A stretch of 64,000 nucleotides of DNA, from positions 11,747,374-11,811,373 of the forward strand of contig OW028580.1 in the NCBI GenBank assembly GCA_932294295.1, written 5' to 3'. Both the position numbers and the translations under genes were made by a program. Positions within the stretch are counted from its first letter, which is position 1; each line of letters begins with the position of its first letter. The DNA comes from Alitta virens (taxonomy: Eukaryota > Annelida > Polychaeta > Phyllodocida > Nereididae). The notes beneath the pieces were generated by a model. The model ran no database searches and had not been told where the DNA came from. It saw only the letters and a list, made by a program, of their open reading frames with translations. Below, piece by piece: positions 47,101 to 58,034 of this stretch.

Positions 47101-50100
47101 ATGCAGTGGTCTTTCCTGGTGGATTTGGAGCTGCAAAGAATTTGTAAATGACTTATTTGAACCCCTGATTTTCCCTCGACCAGTTGTTCTGTATTTTTCA
47201 TGTCAAGTCTGTTATGTTTATTGCGTTTAGTGCTATGTTTTCTTCAGGAGCACTTTCGCTGTGGATGGTGTGAACTGTGAAGTCAATCCTGATGTTGGGA
47301 GAGTACTGAAAGATTTCCATAAAGCAAAGAAGCCAATTGGGTAAATATTTTACATATTAGCGTACCACACCGGTTGAACAACTTTTAGACTACTAATTAT
47401 TTTCAGATTTAAAAACAGTGCTAGAATTTTGCAGCACTCAGGCAGAACACACATTTTGTAAAGTTTGGTAAATCAGGCTGACTGAAAAAAAAATTTGTTT
47501 CTGATTTCACAAGCCCGACCTGAATTTTTTTAAGGCACCTGACAAAATATACACATATCACATTCCATTTTTTGCTTTTAAGCCTTGATTCTTAGCTGGA
47601 AAAACAAACCAACAAAAAACTCCCTGACCAACCGACCCACTAACCAAACTTTTTAAGACAAATATTCTGAAACAAGCTTTTGGCCTCAGTATCTGGAGCA
47701 AACTGATAAGCCTGAGAGGTACCTGGTTTATTGACCAGTCGTGATTTCATGCATCCAACCCAGTAACCTCCACCCCTTTTGCCCAGGACATTTTAATATA
47801 ATTAAGGGGTCCTACAATACTTGTACTTGAATTTATCAAAATAAATATTAATATTAATTAAAAACATTTTTGCATGCATCATGGCTTCAATTAAAATGTA
47901 TAAGATTTTAAATTTTGTGCTATTAATTTCAAAAGTTCATCCAATTTTAAAAAAAAAACCTATGTAAGCTAAATATTGCCACTGCCCCTGCATTTTGTCT
48001 CTCCGTTCAGTCAGAGTTCAAAAAGGTCCCTGGCAACATTGGCATGAAGTTGCTAAGGAGCTTTGACTAGCAATCATAGTTGTTAAGATAAGACTATAAG
48101 ATAAGATAAGATGGAAAAAGTGCAATATAGCGGACCCAGATTTATTACCATATTTAGCAAGTCCCATTGCCAGGCCAATGACGTCAAATGCTTGAATTCA
48201 GTGTATGACGTCACAAAGAAAGGACGGTGGTTGTCATATTCGTGGTAAGGACGCAGTCCATCTTAAGTTTCTTTTTCTTGGGGGCTGCCCCCAGACCCCC
48301 GCTACTCTACACTAATGGTATTCTAATTGTGCCAGAACTTCAAACTTATCAAAAATTGGATATTAATTCATATTCTGTGGACGCCAAATATGGTCATAAA
48401 TTTGTGTCCGCTATACTGCACTAAACAAGATAAGATAATCCTTTATTGTCATAATAAATATGAAATTTGACTTGGGGGAGACCTCAATACATAAATAAAA
48501 ACAGGCAAAACAACTCTTTCATACACACAATAAATCACACAGACACATTCAAAAAAGCTGCATAACAAAATACAACATGCACACACAATAATAAAGTAAT
48601 TTGATTATTATAACATGATTATAGACTCTAGTGCTACTACATAAAAAAAAGTGTAGCAATGTATAATAATTGAATAAACGGTGCTACTTATCATTTATAA
48701 AATTATAATCTTATCACTGAACTTGTCTCATAACACTAGTTTTGTAAAGTTCATCTAATGGTTAATGTCTGCCTTTAATTTACTTCATGTCTTAATATTT
48801 TGCAATTTACCAGTTAAAAATTCAAACCAAACAGTTAACGAAAAACACAGGACAGCTTCCACAGAGCAGGTATTACACATTGGTCAAGTGAACAATGGTG
48901 AAGCTTGAAATAATACTTGTAATGGTTTACACAGTTGATCGGCACATGTTTTCAATACTTTAGAACTATTGTGTTTTGAATTATCTCACAACTCCATGAC
49001 TTGTCATATATCTGTTTTATTAAATCCAAACTGATCTATAGATACAATCATGAATACTTCTTATCCTTTTCACATCCAAACTTCAACTGTCTGCCCAGAG
49101 GCAAGCCCAGCTTGATCTTTTGACCTATCAACCAATCAGAGGGGTTTGCCTCTTGCCCTCCTGCCACATCATCACATTCCAGGAAATGCTATTCCTAATA
49201 AGTGAGTAGATTGGTGCAGAAGATCAAGGAGATATATCTAGCAACCCTGATTAGGCTGATATCTATTTGGTTTCGCATTCTCAATTACAATTAATAATAA
49301 CAAAATATAGCAATGTAAATAACCAATAAAAATAACATTACAGAACTAACTTTATGTGGACCACAAGTTTTGCCAACTTTGACACGTTTCAATGAAGCCA
49401 ACACCTCCTCATAAAGTAAAGCAACACAATCATCATTCCGACGTCCGATATCTCCCAAGACATTCTCAAATTCATTCCTAAAGTCCCTCACATCAAATCT
49501 AGCATAGAATGAGTTCAGTTGATTCACGTACATGTACTCTTTAACGTTATCTGGTTCAATTTCGATCTTTTTTATTTTAAAAACCACACAAAGTAGTTTA
49601 AGAGCTTTCCATGCTTCTTTACTGTCATTAAATTTAACAGATTTTCCACCTTCTCTTTATATGCTTTCTTGGCTTCAGAAATTTTAACTGGTTACGATCA
49701 CCAGTTACAAATACTCTTTTCTTTTCTTTAATCAAGTTTTTTACATCCCTATTTATCCAAGGTATATTATTAGAACATACAGTTAAAACTTCCCTTGGTA
49801 TGAACCAAGTCCCCACAAAATCCAATACATCCACATTATAATCAATATCACAATTAAGTTACGTTATACAATGCTGGCCAATCAGGACAATCAAAACAGC
49901 CTTGAAGGCATTTCAAACAGTGTTCGTTCCAATCTCTAACACTGATACATCTAGGTTTAACCTGTTTTAATTGTTGTCTGTACATGGAATGCAGAATAGC
50001 ATATTATGGTCAGAATTACCAAGTGGACTTTTTTGTTGAACACAATAGCCATTTATAATATTACAGAAAAGCAGATCTAATGTTCTATCACCCCTAGTAC

Positions 50101-52270
50101 TGCATTTTACATATTATGTTGGAATACACCCATTAAAATCACAATTATTGAAACCACCTAAAAACAATTTAATGTTATCAGGTGATTTATTTTTTAATTG
50201 AACAATCAACAAAAGCTCATGCAACATTCATATCAGCTGAAGGAGGAATATAAACAGTGATAATAAATGATAAACACATTATTGAATTCACATGGTAAAT
50301 AAAAAGGCCTACATGATACAGCTAAAACCTTTAAATTGTCACAACAACATGATTCATTGACTGTGCCCTGATTGCACCATTTATCATTAATACACACAGC
50401 AGCACCACCACCTGATTCCTTTTTCACATTCCTATGATCTGATCTCACCAAACAGTTATAACCATTAATATTGACAGTCCCATCAGAGTCCTTAGATTCT
50501 AGCCAGGTTTCTGTTATGTCGCAGGCACAGTTGCTACATTCATTCAGCCTCTTTCTGGTTTTGAATTTTCCAGTTATTGGATTTCAATTTTGTGCTGTTA
50601 ATGGTTAGCTACTGTTATTTCCTAAGAGAGCAATGGTATAGCTATCAGAAAAAACTTTTTTTTAAATTGCATGATACTGACCAAGTTATTTAAAATTTAC
50701 AGGCAATCTGCCACCAGGGTAAATCTTTGATACACTGTTGCACATTGTATGATTTTGCGTACTACCATAAAAATTGGACCTAATTTATTTTATTTTATTT
50801 ATTTATTTTTGACAGAGGAATGGCAGTACCTCCATCCTTGCACTTGCTTTGGTTGAGCTGTGAGCGACAATGGAATCAGTAGTACAGTTGTACCAGTGAT
50901 TGCAATGCTTTAACTGGTACAGAAACACAATGTAGAGGTTGCGCCTGAATTTATGAAATACCCCCACCCCCACCCAGCCGGGGGCACAAAGTTTTTGGAT
51001 TTACAATTTGATAAAAAAATGTTGTCAGAGTTCAAAAAGATCACTAGCTCTGTGAGATCATGTAACCTGCCATTCAGCCTCGTTCTGAGTTTCAATCTGA
51101 AGGGCCCTTGTTGTATCTTGAGTTAATTTGTGAATTTATGCAGTAGAGAAAATTGTTTATTCATGAACTAACAACAGGAAATGAAGTACAGACCAACTGA
51201 TCAGGCTAACTGATCACTCAATACATAACAACCCTGGCAACAATGTGAATGGCTGCTGAGGAGCCTAATTCTACTTGCAAGCATGGTTGCTAGGAGAGAC
51301 ATGTGACCCACAGCTGCACAGGCACAGTTGCTATAGTGCCACAGGACCTACATCCATGCAGCCTTTTCCTGGTTTTGAAATTAATTTATAATGATAATTA
51401 AAACAACACATTTAGGTTTAAGAAGGTCCTGGCCAAGTGGGAAGGATAGAGAAGGAATCCAGGGAGGAGATAGCATCTGAAGTTTGTAATAGGAGAACAG
51501 AACCAAGATGGCCGCCAATATCAATATATAAGATTTTGCATAGTGTTAGCTGAGTTAAGAAAATGGGAATATTTTAAGCTATTCCCCTACACTGAAAAAT
51601 TTGTCTTTTCTTTAAGATTATGCTGCATAGCGCCTGTTCTTGCTGCAAAAGTATTGCCTGGGGTTGAGGTGACTGTTGGTCAGGAAAAGGAAGAAGGAGG
51701 CAAATGGCCATATGCTGGGACGGCAGGAGCCATTACACAACTGAAGGCCAAGCATGTGGCTAAAGATGTCAGTGTAAGTATCTATCTATCTATCTGGTTT
51801 GGAGGCTTATTGGTTAAGGTATTGGCCTGTGTGACTCTGCCTTCTACTTGGTATCCATGCTGGCCCATTGCAAATAAAAGACACCACCATGGGGTAAATG
51901 TCGAAGATGATGTGGACTCCTAGCCTTATCCTATCATCGTTATGTCTGCCTCTCATTTTATCTGACATTAGCTGACTAAGTTTCTAACCAGTAGCATTGA
52001 GACAATAAAACAATGCAATCTAGCTAATTCTTTATCTATCAATCAATCGTATCTGTCTATCAGCAGGTCATTTTTAACCTTTAATGAATTAAGTGTGTAT
52101 CAAAGATGTTTTTATTATTTTAAAGTTCAATCATATATTTTTTGCAGGAGGTCCATATCGATGAAAAGAACAAAGTTGTAACCACGCCTGCATTTATGTG
52201 TGAAACTGCATTTCATGAAGTTTATGATGGCATAGGCATTATGATTAAAAATGTCTTGAAATTGGCCTAA
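41123..52270 (+). CDS. GATD3: GATD3 (ES1 homologue), glutamine amidotransferase-like, mitochondrial, 7 exons
   Basis: Exons: 41123-41212, 46581-46633, 46736-46846, 47024-47143, 47248-47340, 51617-51773 and 52148-52270, all in phase, giving 248 residues against about 268 in human. Exon 1 encodes a Ser/Arg/Ala-rich presequence ([20 protein letters not shown]) fitting mitochondrial import; an in-frame ATG at 41099 would add eight residues. The DJ-1/PfpI-superfamily core follows: [54 protein letters not shown], the nucleophile-elbow block [16 protein letters not shown] and [15 protein letters not shown], ending [22 protein letters not shown]1 proteins are mitochondrial, and a protein-deglycase-like role has been proposed for relatives but is unsettled here. 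Introns 1 (5.4 kb) and 5 (4.3 kb) are full of transposons. AATAAA lies at 52394. Confidence 0.95.
41340..41372. repeat. G/C-run repeat in GATD3 intron 1
   Basis: A GGGGG...CCCCCCCCCC block within about 30 bases, like other homopolymer C repeats in the window. Confidence 0.5.
42600..43165. repeat. Three degenerate tandem units (~235-265 bp) in GATD3 intron 1
   Basis: A phrase of the type (A)ATAT-T(6-8)-C/GTTTCTGC..C..GCATAGGAC recurs at about 42605, 42836 and 43101 (more diverged), each followed by related A/T-rich sequence including CAATAAAATAAG or CAATGGAATAAG. The period is about 230-265 bp. Confidence 0.5.
43897..44300. mobile_element. 404-bp MITE with TTAA duplication
   Basis: The ends AGGTGCACTGTCTGTCAAAT and its inverse at 44277-44300 (one mismatch in the first 20 bases) define a terminal inverted repeat of about 27 bp. 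TTAA sits directly outside each end (43893-43896 and 44301-44304). Non-coding. TTAA targeting suggests Kolobok- or piggyBac-type mobilisation. It lies in GATD3 intron 1. Confidence 0.88.
44626..44931 (+). mobile_element. 306-bp MITE, copy 1
   Basis: The terminal inverted repeats AGTGCAGTATAGCGGACCCA and AGTGCAGTATAGCAGACCCA (right end, read inverted) extend for about 36 bp to a TATTTGG or ACCATATT block. The interior includes a G-run segment and GGTATAGATGAGTGGGGGTT. The same element, inverted, is at 48119-48422. It lies in GATD3 intron 1. Confidence 0.88.
45473..46214. mobile_element. 742-bp hAT-like MITE with 8-bp duplication
   Basis: The element begins CAGGGTTGA and ends TCAACCCTG, bounded by the exact 8-bp direct repeat CGCATAAG (45465-45472 and 46215-46222). 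CAGGG-type ends with an 8-bp duplication are the hAT signature. Subterminal regions share inverted words such as GGAATATTCC, CCGGAATTTTC and GGAATTTCC. No transposase is present. It lies in GATD3 intron 1. Its right end was later caught in the tandem duplication at 46141-46612. Confidence 0.9.
46141..46612 (+). repeat. 236-bp tandem duplication covering the start of GATD3 exon 2
   Basis: Units 46141-46376 and 46377-46612 are nearly identical. Each contains the right end of the hAT-like element, the intron 1 acceptor, and the first 30-odd bases of exon 2 ([10 protein letters not shown]). The copies differ at a few bases, for example TTTCATAG against TTTAATAG at the acceptor. Breakpoints fall at a shared CAG inside the exon. 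Copy 1 is thus a truncated exon with an intact acceptor; the genuine exon is 46581-46633. Confidence 0.95.
47341..48118. other. GATD3 intron 5, left part
   Basis: AT-rich intron without exon signals. A segment near 48005-48065 (CAGAGTTCAAAAAGGTCCCTGG) is repeated in looser form near 51026 (CAGAGTTCAAAAAGATCAC), pointing to another dispersed repeat. Confidence 0.4.
48119..48422 (-). mobile_element. 304-bp MITE, copy 2 (inverted relative to copy 1)
   Basis: It has the same ends as the element at 44626-44931 (AGTGCAATATAGCGGACCCA and GTCCGCTATACTGCACT), while its interior matches copy 1 only when reversed: TTCTTGGGGGCTGCCCCCAG here corresponds to the complement of CTGGGGGCAGGAGCCCC-like sequence there. 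It is inserted in a GATAAGATA tract at the LINE 3' end. Confidence 0.88.
48423..50530 (-). mobile_element. APE-type LINE copy (L2/CR1/Rex1-like), minus strand, with nested insertion
   Basis: On the minus strand from 50530: endonuclease start [20 protein letters not shown], then [20 protein letters not shown] and [33 protein letters not shown] (GDFN position), [14 protein letters not shown] and GNSDHNMLF (the SDH catalytic block, about 50000). The linker [20 protein letters not shown] (about 49770) leads to the reverse-transcriptase fingers [20 protein letters not shown]. The rest of the RT is mostly lost. The 3' tail TTTATTATGACAATAAAGG with GATAAGATA repeats closes it at about 48430. It sits in intron 5 of GATD3, antisense to the gene. 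Confidence 0.87.
48969..49346. mobile_element. ~370-bp insertion nested in the LINE
   Basis: The fingers frame stops at about 49345 and its continuation (CADQL-type block with TTTAGAACTATT) resumes at about 48968. AGAACTA is present at both edges (48962-48968 and 49340-49346), consistent with a 7-bp target duplication. The insert is AT-rich and non-coding, with an ACCAATCAGAGGGG-containing centre. Confidence 0.6.
50531..51616. other. GATD3 intron 5, right part
   Basis: No exon. The phrase GGCACAGTTGCTA...CAGCCT(C)TTT(C)CTGGTTTTGAA occurs at about 50525-50568 and again at about 51322-51381, and a third CATTCAGCCTCGTTCTGAG near 51070, so a dispersed repeat occupies much of this interval. A CCAAGATGGCCGCCA word (YY1-like) is at about 51502. 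Confidence 0.4.
51777..51960 (+). mobile_element. (TATC)n and SINE-like element, second copy
   Basis: A short TATC microsatellite is followed by GGTTAAGGTATTGGCCTG, a CAAATAAAAG core and CATCGTTATGTCTG, matching the SINE-like element at 3225-3440. It starts only about 20 bases past the exon 6 donor of GATD3. Confidence 0.5.
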
Positions 52271-54075
52271 AGTTATTTGATATTTGACATTGCATTTACA
52301 AAATAAGATCAACCCAGTTGGTCATGTTAAACTCATCGTTTGATGACATCTTCATTTTTGATGGTGTATTAATTGTTTGATGTCAGTTTTGACAATAAAT
52401 TAATTCTGAAGACCTGTGTTGAGTAGTTACTTTTATAAGTAAATTCAACTGCACATTGGAAGCTTGTCTCATTTCATGTGTAGTGCAAGCACCCAAAGTG
52501 TCTGCATGGGTAATGTGGCTGTCGCTGAATGAGTGGTCAATACTTGAGCTATGGTGCATATTCACCATGGTGTGACTGCACTTGACTGTGGCCATGTCCG
52601 GGTGACTTATTTAATACATGAAGGGCAGCAAAATACCCCAGACGCAGTATGTTGTGCATACAAAATTTCTAATCCTTTTAAAAGTAATATTAATTTATGC
52701 TTAATATCGTTTCATTAATGCCATTTAATGGTCAAGTGGTTTTACTGTAATGGTTTATGCTTTGTACATGGGGATAGAACACAGACTCCAGATGTATGCT
52801 TGCCAATGAGAGGGTGGCCTCTAAGTTTATTTAAAGCTGAAAGAATTCCAGCCCAGAACTGAATGCTCTAGGGCAAAACCACGGATTTTCTTTCCATCAG
52901 GCTATTGCCTGTCATATTCTGATTGGTTAAATATTTTTTGTTAAAGCTAATTACATGTCACTGATGTCAGAGTTCTATTGGCTAAGGGTTGTGGCATCTT
53001 GACCTTAAAAAACCAAAGCCAAATATTCCTACACATGATGTGGTCCTATAGAAATATTGTAAAGTTTTGGTAATTTATTAAACTAAAATGGATGTTTAAT
53101 TTTAAACCTTTGCCATACAGCTATGGATCTTAAGAATTGCTTGATTTTTATCCTGGTGTATCTCAACAATATATTGATTCACTGTATGTAAATAAGGCTA
53201 ATATCTGTTTAGTTTATGAGTAATATACCAGTGAATTGTTAGAAATTGAAATTTTGTCATTTTCGGGGTCTAGTACACCCTCGCACGCCAAGTATGACCA
53301 TGTGGGTACAGAAATGAAACCGACCTCATTTGAGAGTACTGTACTTGATTATAATTGGGCCTGTCGATCATTTGATATCATCATGATAAAATCAAAGTGC
53401 AGCATGTAATGAAATTCTTTATATTTAGTGTACCCATATTTATTTAAACCTATAAAACAACTTGATCCAGTTTCATTGACTAGTTTTGATCAATAGTTTG
53501 TTGATATTTTGTATCTGATATCTGATATAGTATATATTATGGTATAATCATTATTAATGTAGGCCTTAATTTTAAACCTGTGCATAATTAGCGGGGCTAT
53601 CAAACTAGTGCTTTAATCAAATTGCAATGTACAGGGTGTGCTGTTTAGGCTGGTCAATAAATTATGTAAAACCTTACAAAGACCTCAAAAGCTCTCAAAG
53701 CCCTAGCGTTGGGTGGGTCTTTTCGTAAAATTGTGAACCTTCGATCGATATAGTTTTTAAAAGCATTCACTAATGTACTTTTGCTTCATGATGCCAAGTA
53801 GTGCTGTAAATTTGAGCCAGCCCCCCCCCCCCCCTCAGCAGCGCCACCCCCCCCCCCCCCTTAAGATTTATTGAGCAGATTGAATCTGGATCAATTCAGC
53901 CGTAGAATACTGTTCAATCAGATTAAGTGACTCGTGCACATGTAAGGCCTGGCTGGCCATAGTTTCCAGTCGCTTTAGTGTGCCAGCCAAAGCTCTGCAT
54001 TATAGGCTACTTGGTTACAAGAATGAGTGTTTACAGATCTATGAAGTAACTATATGCATTGAGAATAAATACAAA
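52271..54075. other. Intergenic interval between GATD3 and CABCOCO1
   Basis: An AATAAA at 52394-52399 probably ends GATD3. Two poly-C runs separated by CAGCAGCGCCA lie at 53821-53860. No coding exon is seen. Confidence 0.5.
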
Positions 54076-57000
54076 ATGTCTAAGGCAAGAACTAAGGTAG
54101 GTATTTTATTGCTAATTAATTGCTCCATCCTTAAAAATTTATATTCTGACACTGGAATATCTCTTTTTACATGATGACATTAATTAATTAATAGTGAAAG
54201 AGACATTAAGTTAAAAATAATAAGTCTTGTTGTTTTTATAAGTTAAAGAATTTATTGTACATATATCGCTGCGTTTTTATTACAGGCAAAGGGGAAAAAG
54301 GGCAAACAGGTATTTTATTTAAAATCATTTTCAACTAACATGACACTAGCCTTTTTTCTTTTTTTGATAACCATGCAAACATGTGCAATAATTTTGCAGG
54401 AGGTAATGTCTTTAATAAAGGCGCCTTCATTTCAGCACATAATTATTGTTTCCCTATAAGATAAGCTGTTTGTCAGTTGATACAGAACAAGTTATAGGCC
54501 CTATGTGTGTAATTCTTGATTTGTTTATTAGTGTGAAAAAAAAAATAGGCCTAATTTATTAATTATAAATCAGAGCCTAAATTGTATATGAACGCACAAA
54601 AATGTATATATTAACATTAAAATGTTATAAAAGCACATGTATCATGAAGAGAGATATATGCCAATTTAATGTTTACAGAGTAATCATTATTTTTGTAGAC
54701 TCTAGGAATATAAAATGCACAAAAATGTATATATAATAAAAGGCATATATATAGATCTATAGCAATTAAAATGTATCTACTAAAAGCATCATGTAGATAG
54801 CCAATTGTTTTTTTTGGAATTCTAATCCAGCCTCAATGGAGCCAGCTGGACTTTGCCTTTGGCCAATATGATTTGTAGATCCCACTCCAGCAAAGGTACA
54901 TTTCCTGGGTGAAATTTGGATATTGGCATAGTTAAAAAGCGCGCCAAATTTCGATCTTCCTCAGATCTGACATTTTCAAATTTTAATTTATAGTTTTTTT
55001 ATTGCTTTTGTGTTCAACTTAATTCAATATGTTCGGGGTTGTTTTAACCAATACGGAAGAATTTGTAATATAAATTGTCGTAAAGTCGCACACCTGCATT
55101 TACGACATAGCAACGGGATCGCTTCAAAATGGCTTCCAAGGGGAAAGGGAAAAAGGCAATGGCCAATGTTTCAACGACTTCTGTGAATACACAAAAAGAG
55201 AAAAGGAATGCGCGGTTCAAACCACAGGTTTTACTAAAGAGTCATTTGAATAATATAATATAAGAGTCATTTTAAATATGAAATTAAGTCTGTCACAAAT
55301 GACTCACAATGACTGAAATGAGTCACATTGATTGAAACAAGGCCTATTTTATATATCGCGAGACTCATACAATATCATGTCAATATCATTATCACTCATG
55401 CATTCAGTCAAATGAGATGCTGCGTTACCTGCGTAAGTTATGACCAGTTGTTTGGTCTTTAAATTGTTTGACATTTAAATTCTGTAAGCTTATAAGATAG
55501 AAAAAAAAAAGAATTACATTGAAAATCCCCTTTGCCAATTGGATTAACAAAGGCTGCTCCATGTTGTGAGGGGGGGGGGGGATTGGAAAGGTTTGAAAAA
55601 GTTGAGGGGAAGGTATCATTCAGAACATGTGCAGCTGTGGGGGAAAGGGGGTGGTAGGCTGGTTTTTTTTTCTAAAGCAGGGGGAGGGGCATCTTTGAGA
55701 AAAAAGAATGCAGGGTCGGTTTTCTAAGATGTTCCATTCCCTCATCCCCAGAAACTTCCAAAAGGAACGGCCCTAACAGGCCTCACTGCACAGCAAGGGA
55801 AAAAAAGACATTGACGTCTTTCTATGGGTTTTTCTTAGTCATAGATTTATGGAATTCATGTTTTCTTATTTAAAATAATATTTAAAATTTATAACAAATA
55901 TAGGTATAATGTTTTATTTTATTTTGTTTTTTTTTCCCTTTTCGCTAAGGAGGATGAGCGAGAAGCCATAATCTTCAAAGTGCTAACGAGCACGCAGGTA
56001 AAAGAACTGGCTGATGTTGCCTCAGTTGATGAAGTGGAACAGTGAGTATTGTAATTATTGACTGACAAATTTACAGATTAGCAGATTAGGTAAACATCAT
56101 ATAAATTTATGTGCACTTTTGTTTTTTTACAGCAAAGTCATGGATATAATAACAACACTAGAAGACTACAAAGTTAACATGAAAACTGCTGCTATTCTCG
56201 ACTATTACACTGGTGCTGTTTGGTGGGCAAGAGAAGAGCAGTACACCATTGAACAGATTTCTTTGTTTTTCACAATAATACATACACTGCTAGAAAATGT
56301 GAAAGGTACCGTAAAAGATTACATATCTATATGATTAATTGATCATGTATGTTGAACGTTGTAGTCATTTTATTCTTTTTAATTTTTTTTTCATACAGAA
56401 CATCAGATGTCACTGACAGACAACTTAAGGGCATTTAAGAAAATGATGCAGGGCGTAGGTGTTGAACATATTGAAAATGTAACAGGAATGGATTTGTTTG
56501 ACGTCTCACAAGCCAAGGCCATGTCTCACTATGTATTTAATAGGTAGTGGAATTTAACTGTATTCATTAATATTTGTTGCTAGTTTAGCAACACACAACT
56601 ATTTTGCGTCATGCAGAAATGTTTTATCACTGTCTTAATTCAGATTTTTATTTTCTACTAGCTTGTTCCAGCATTACAAAATGTACCAATACATATTCAC
56701 AGTATCACAAGCTCAAGAAATTATTGGCACAGATGTAAGTACACTGTATCTGATACTTTGGTATCTTGCCGCAAGATGTAACTCTTCAAGGAACTTTAAT
56801 TTTAATTTTAGCTTGAGGTGGAAGTGGCACCAGATGCATCCATCCCGTGGCCGCCACCTTTAGAAGAGGCTGTAACGGATGCAATTTATACACAATATAT
56901 CGTCACACCATCTCCAACACCTGACGTTGTAAGTTTCAAATAGAACATGAAAATAAACAATATTTCCATTTCAAGTGTTTGATAATATGCAAGTGCCTGT

Positions 57001-58034
57001 TATTAATGCTCAACTTTGTCGGAGCAGGAAATTACATGGTATCATTTTTTTCTTGCTATTTAATTAATTTATGCACAATAGCACCTCTTTCTATGATATG
57101 CCTGTTCAAAGGTGTTTACTATAAATTAATCAAGATCATGAATGATACAGTGTAATGTTATCTATTTTCATTAATAATAAAATTAGTTGAATTTTTTAAG
57201 CAGGATGAAAGTAAAGATGGGAATCAGCCAGTAAAAACTGAAGACGAACTGGCTGCTGAAGCAAAGCGAGAGAAAGCGGCGGATGATTTGATGTCTCAGT
57301 TAGGTCCAGAAGAAGTTAAGATCATCATAAAAGAAGCTATGGATGAAGTTGTCAAAGGTTTAGAGGTTGGTGGTCCATTGTTTAGGGCTGTTCCATTTAA
57401 AAGTGAGGGAGGGGGGTGGACCTTTAATATTTGTTATGTTGATGATAAGAAGGTCATAACATCATATCAGTAATAACGTAATACCAAGATTTCAGCAAAC
57501 ACTAACCCATTCCAGTTCGACTTTCTAGATTGAAATTATCTGATCTCACATAGACAATTGCCTGCCACTCCAGTAGATTAAGGGAGCAATCACCACCTGC
57601 CATTGGCTTAGATACTTGTTTGTAAGCCTATATTCATCTGATTCATCGATACATTATACCGATAGTCATGGCTTTCCTGGTTCTGTCAAGTCATTTCAGC
57701 CAGATGTTATCTTTTGAGTCATTGAGACCAAATATCCAACAACAATTTCTAAATCGATTTCATAGTTCCTGGTATGTAAGGCACAGAAGGCCTTCGCAAA
57801 TGTTTAGAATAAAAGCACATTGCCAGGAATGTGTTATTGTCATTTTAATGGTTTACAATCTGCCAAAGACAGCAGTGCCATAAATCAAGCAGTGCCATAA
57901 ATCAAGATTTTGACAGAGCGCAAACTCACCAAAATATTTAATTTCAGAATGACGTTATCCAAAAGCTGAAAGACAAAGAAAGTGCTCTCCTTCAAAGAAT
58001 AAACAAAATCCATGTAGCTGAGCAAAGTTCATGA
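54076..58034 (+). CDS. CABCOCO1: CABCOCO1-like ciliary calcium-binding coiled-coil protein, alternative first exons
   Basis: Common exons: 55950-56041, 56133-56305, 56399-56543, 56662-56734, 56812-56928, 57204-57365 and 57948-58034. Two starts fit in phase: exons 54076-54096 plus 54286-54309 (MSKARTK then AKGKKGKQ; total 297 residues), or exon 55129-55227 (MASKGKGKKAMANVSTTSVN onward; total 315 residues). The core reads LEDYKVNMKTAAILDYYTGA, YTIEQISLFFTIIHTLLENV, MSLTDNLRAFKKMMQGVGVE and SLFQHYKMYQYIFTVSQAQE, which I recognise as the CABCOCO1 (C10orf107) family. An acidic hinge and a C-terminal helix (NDVIQKLKDKESALLQRINK) follow. Human CABCOCO1 is linked to the sperm flagellum and cilia. No EF-hand is obvious. 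AATAAA lies at 58114. Family assignment is from memory of conserved phrases, not a search. Confidence 0.78.
55100..55128 (+). promoter_or_regulatory. Candidate promoter of the downstream CABCOCO1 first exon
   Basis: ATAGCAAC (55108-55115) matches the right half of the RFX X-box (ATRRNAAC) just before the ATG at 55129, and a CCAAT box (TAACCAATACGG) lies at about 55047-55058. This fits an internal promoter for the alternative first exon but is not proof. Confidence 0.3.

Noticed and set aside
51502..51516. YY1-like CCAAGATGGCCGCCA as an internal promoter of GATD3
   Set aside because: A single word in an intron with no first-exon signal after it.
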